8,910 nucleotides of DNA, taken from contig QKGW01000344.1 in NCBI GenBank assembly GCA_003250275.1, positions 1-8,910 on the forward strand, read 5' to 3'. The notes under the pieces were generated by a model. That model had not been told where the DNA came from, did not search any database, and saw only the letters and a program-made list of their open reading frames with translations. The translations under genes and the position numbers were made by a program. Source of the stretch: Alphaproteobacteria bacterium. GTDB lineage: Bacteria > Pseudomonadota > Alphaproteobacteria > Rhodospirillales > Rhodospirillaceae. This document shows, one piece after another, positions 7,094 through 8,910 of this stretch. The stretch's first letter is position 1. Each line of letters starts with the position of its first letter.

Positions 7094-7618
7094 TTGGCTC
7101 GCCCGACCCTCCCCCCGACCGGCCGCGAACGCACCTGGCCGGAGCACCAGCTGATCGTTTCCAAGACCGATACCAAAGGCATCATCACCTACGCCAACGA
7201 GGTGTTCTGCCAGGTTGCCGGGTACACCGTGGCCGAGCTCGAAGGCCAGAACCACAACGTCATCCGCCATCCCGACATGCCGCGCGCGGTGTTCAAGCTG
7301 CTGTGGGACACCATCCAGGGCGGCGAGGAGATCTTCGCCTACGTCGTCAACCAAGCGAAGAACGGCGACCACTACTGGGTGTTCGCGCACGTCACCCCGA
7401 CCTTCGATGCCGAACGCCGGATCGTCGGCTACCACTCGTCGCGCCGGGTGCCGAAGCGCGAGGCGATCGCCAAGGCCGCCGCCCTCTACAAGGAGATCAA
7501 GGCGGTCGAGGCATCGTATACGAGCCCCAAGGAAGGGCTCGCCGCGGGCGTCGCCGCGCTCCACGCCGTGCTCGCGCAGCAAAACATCGCTTACGACGAG
7601 TTCGTCTTTACGTTGTAG
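7094..7618 (+). CDS. PAS-domain sensor protein, CetB/Aer-PAS-like (copy 1)
   Basis: This soluble protein of 174 residues consists of one PAS domain (about 20-118) and a helical tail. It resembles the N-terminal PAS domain of the aerotaxis receptor Aer and the stand-alone PAS protein CetB, which sense redox state through bound FAD. Aer residues linked to flavin binding or signalling have counterparts here: Asn35 in YAN, Arg58-His59-x-Asp61 in RHPDMP, Trp71, and KNGDHYW (89-95). The stretch EIFAYVVN and AHVTPTFD look closer to CetB than to Aer. The TTG start aligns exactly with the ATG of the next gene's paralogous protein. There is no membrane segment, so it must act with a membrane partner, most simply the receptor encoded from 8230. 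The C-terminal AYDEFVFTL is nearly identical in copy 2 and may be a contact site. FAD binding is inferred, not seen. Confidence 0.85.
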   Translation: MARPTLPPTGRERTWPEHQLIVSKTDTKGIITYANEVFCQVAGYTVAELEGQNHNVIRHPDMPRAVFKLLWDTIQGGEEIFAYVVNQAKNGDHYWVFAHVTPTFDAERRIVGYHSSRRVPKREAIAKAAALYKEIKAVEASYTSPKEGLAAGVAALHAVLAQQNIAYDEFVFTL

Positions 7619-7727
7619 TGCCTGGACCGTTCGCCTGCGCCATGCGAGACTGACAAGCCGTGGTTGAATGACGGAATCGTCATGTCCATGTCTGAGGCCG
7701 AATAAGAAACGCCGTTAGGGAGCGAGC
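7619..7727 (+). other. Intergenic gap between the two PAS genes
   Basis: These 109 bases hold a short palindrome (ATGACG, GAAT, CGTCAT at 7668-7683), which might be an operator or chance. GCCGAATAA (7697-7705) resembles a flagellar sigma-28 -10 element with one extra base, but no matching -35 TAAA is present. AGGGAG (7717-7722) is a good ribosome-binding site five bases before the next ATG. No terminator is evident, so the two PAS genes may share a transcript. Confidence 0.35.
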
Positions 7728-8252
7728 ATGGCGCGACCGAAAGTCCCGCCGACGGGGGTGGAGCGGAGCTGGCCCGACACCGCCCTGATCGTCAGCAAGA
7801 CCGACCCCAAGGGGATCATCACCTACGCGAACCGCACGTTCTGCGAGGTTTCGCAGTACGCTGAGCACGAGCTCGTGGGGCAGAGCCAGAACATCGTCCG
7901 TCATCCCGACATGCCGCGCTGCGTCTTCCAGATGCTGTGGGAGACGATTGCCGCGGGCGAGGAGATGTTCGCCTACATGATCAACCAGGCGAAGTCGGGC
8001 GACCACTATTGGGTGTTCGCCCACGTCACCCCGAGCTTTGATGCCGGGCGCCGGATCGTCGGCTACCATTCCTCGCGCCGGGTGCCGAAGCGCGAGGCGG
8101 TGAACCGCGCCGCCGCCCTCTACCGCGATCTCAACGCCGCCGAGGCCGCCGCGCCCGACCCCAAGTCGGGAATGGCCGCCGGGCGGCGGGCGCTGGATGC
8201 GGTCTTGCGTACCAAAGGAGTCGCGTACGATGAGTTTGTTTTCTCTCTTTGA
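7728..8252 (+). CDS. PAS-domain sensor protein, CetB/Aer-PAS-like (copy 2)
   Basis: This is a second 174-residue PAS protein, colinear with copy 1 without any gap and identical at 118 of 174 positions by my count, so the pair arose by tandem duplication. The presumed flavin-site residues are kept: Asn35, Arg58-His59-x-Asp61 and Trp71. Residue 90, Asn in copy 1 and in Aer's KNGDHYW motif, is Ser here. The blocks GDHYWVFAHVTP and VGYHSSRRVPKREA are nearly unchanged, while residues 36-50, 135-150 and 161-165 vary most. The ATG has a strong AGGGAG upstream. Its last 23 bases overlap the start of the receptor gene and contain that gene's start codon. This makes it the more likely direct partner of the receptor, with copy 1 as an alternative sensor. 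Redox or oxygen sensing is inferred from Aer and CetB. Confidence 0.86.
   Translation: MARPKVPPTGVERSWPDTALIVSKTDPKGIITYANRTFCEVSQYAEHELVGQSQNIVRHPDMPRCVFQMLWETIAAGEEMFAYMINQAKSGDHYWVFAHVTPSFDAGRRIVGYHSSRRVPKREAVNRAAALYRDLNAAEAAAPDPKSGMAAGRRALDAVLRTKGVAYDEFVFSL
8214..8220 (+). promoter_or_regulatory. Ribosome-binding site of the chemoreceptor inside the PAS gene
   Basis: AAAGGAG lies nine bases before the ATG at 8230 and encodes part of TKG near the end of PAS copy 2. The equivalent codons of copy 1 (for QQN) contain no such motif. This supports the overlapping start as real and suggests translational coupling of sensor and receptor. Confidence 0.7.
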
Positions 8253-8910
8253 TGCGAAGCAGTCGTCGTCGATCACCAAGGCGGCGGTGGGCAACTGGAT
8301 CGGCGTCGCGATCCTGTTCGGCCTCGGCGTCTATTGCGTGATCGACGCGGATTGGTTCGATGTTGCGGTGCTGGCGGCGGCGATCGTCTGCTTCGTCGTC
8401 AGCAACCTCTACCTGCGCCGCGCCATCGGCAGCGTGATGAAGGCGGTCGCGGCGGTCGAGGCTGCGGCGGCGGGCGACCTCAATAGCCGCGTCCACGGTA
8501 TCCGCGGCCACGGCCTGCTCGGGCGGATGCTCCACGACATCAACGGCCTGCTCGACACCGTCGAGGCGTTCGCCAAGGAGGCGGGCGCGGTGATGGACTA
8601 CGCCAACCGTGGGCGCTACTTCCGCCGCATTCTCCTCACCGGTATGAATGGCGAGTTCCGCTCCTATTCCGACCGCATCAACCAGGGCATCGCGAGCATG
8701 GGCCGCACCACCGGTGCGCTGATGGCGACGATCGACGGCATCGGCTCGGGCATCCGCGACGAGGTGTCGCGCGCCACCGGCGAGGCGGAGATGGTGCAGG
8801 AGCGCGCCCGTTCGATGCGCGAGGCCTCGGTCAAGACCGAGGACGAGGCGCACCTCGTCGCCGGCGCCGCGCAGAGCGCCGCCGACGCGGTCGGGCGCGC
8901 GGTGAGCGCC
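8230..8910 (+). CDS. Methyl-accepting chemotaxis protein, CetA/Aer-like (3' end outside window)
   Basis: The reading frame stays open from the ATG at 8230 to the window edge, giving the first 227 residues of a chemoreceptor. It opens with MSLFSLFDAK, then two membrane segments (about 19-39 and 44-61) joined by only about five residues (around DADWF). There is thus no periplasmic ligand-binding domain, as in Aer and CetA. A HAMP-like region follows: AAAAGDLNSRV (78-88) is typical of a HAMP connector. A second similar unit, YANRGRYFRRILLTGMNGEF then RINQGI (124-154), suggests tandem or poly-HAMP structure. Residues about 160-227 are rich in Ala, Glu and Arg, like the start of the methylation helix. 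The signalling tip lies beyond the window, so the chemoreceptor call depends on this architecture and on the adjacent PAS genes. It overlaps PAS copy 2 by 23 bases in a different frame. Confidence 0.82.
   Translation, partial: MSLFSLFDAKQSSSITKAAVGNWIGVAILFGLGVYCVIDADWFDVAVLAAAIVCFVVSNLYLRRAIGSVMKAVAAVEAAAAGDLNSRVHGIRGHGLLGRMLHDINGLLDTVEAFAKEAGAVMDYANRGRYFRRILLTGMNGEFRSYSDRINQGIASMGRTTGALMATIDGIGSGIRDEVSRATGEAEMVQERARSMREASVKTEDEAHLVAGAAQSAADAVGRAVSA

Noticed and set aside
7697..7705. GCCGAATAA as a flagellar sigma-28 promoter element for PAS copy 2 and the receptor
   Set aside because: The -10 consensus GCCGATAA is interrupted by an extra base, and there is no TAAA at the right distance upstream.
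7668..7718. A 16-codon open frame (MTESSCPCLRPNKKRR) ending at the ribosome-binding site of PAS copy 2
   Set aside because: There is no convincing ribosome-binding site and no leader-peptide pattern such as a run of one regulatory amino acid. Short frames like this arise easily by chance.

Overview
The window is uniformly G+C-rich, with coding regions biased to G or C at third codon positions. Together with an AapJQMP-type amino-acid transporter and a PAS/chemotaxis-receptor cluster, this suggests a motile alphaproteobacterium, plausibly of the Rhodospirillales. That placement is inference from gene content and style, not from a marker gene. I see no rRNA, tRNA, CRISPR array, insertion sequence or phage gene.

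Layout. (1) Positions 4-1682, minus strand: a two-gene ABC-2 type exporter, with the ATPase first and the permease second, joined by a 4-base GTGA overlap. (2) Positions 1784-2608, plus strand: a metallophosphoesterase resembling the glycerophosphodiesterase GpdQ and CpdA-like enzymes, divergent from the exporter. (3) Positions 2787-6965, plus strand: a complete general L-amino-acid ABC uptake operon, aapJ-aapQ-aapM-aapP. It is preceded by a near-consensus sigma-54 (-24/-12) promoter at 2699-2717. A possible NtrC-type enhancer site lies inside the phosphoesterase gene (2505-2521). A perfect 9-bp hairpin separates the binding-protein gene from the permease genes, and another hairpin follows the ATPase gene. 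(4) Positions 7094-8910, plus strand: two tandem paralogous 174-residue PAS proteins (no indels, 118 of 174 residues identical). They are followed by the start of a membrane chemotaxis receptor that runs off the window and overlaps the second PAS gene by 23 bases.

How the genes work together. The aap genes encode one nitrogen-scavenging importer: periplasmic binding protein, two inner-membrane permeases and one ATPase. The sigma-54 element suggests control by nitrogen status. The last cluster looks like a split version of the aerotaxis receptor Aer, organised like the CetA/CetB energy-taxis system of Campylobacter. Soluble, probably flavin-binding PAS proteins would sense redox state and signal through a receptor that has a membrane hairpin and HAMP-like region but almost no periplasmic domain. 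The duplicated PAS sensor feeding one receptor is the most interesting part of the window.

The reading is limited by the window edge, which cuts the receptor after 227 residues before its signalling tip, and by the lack of any database search.
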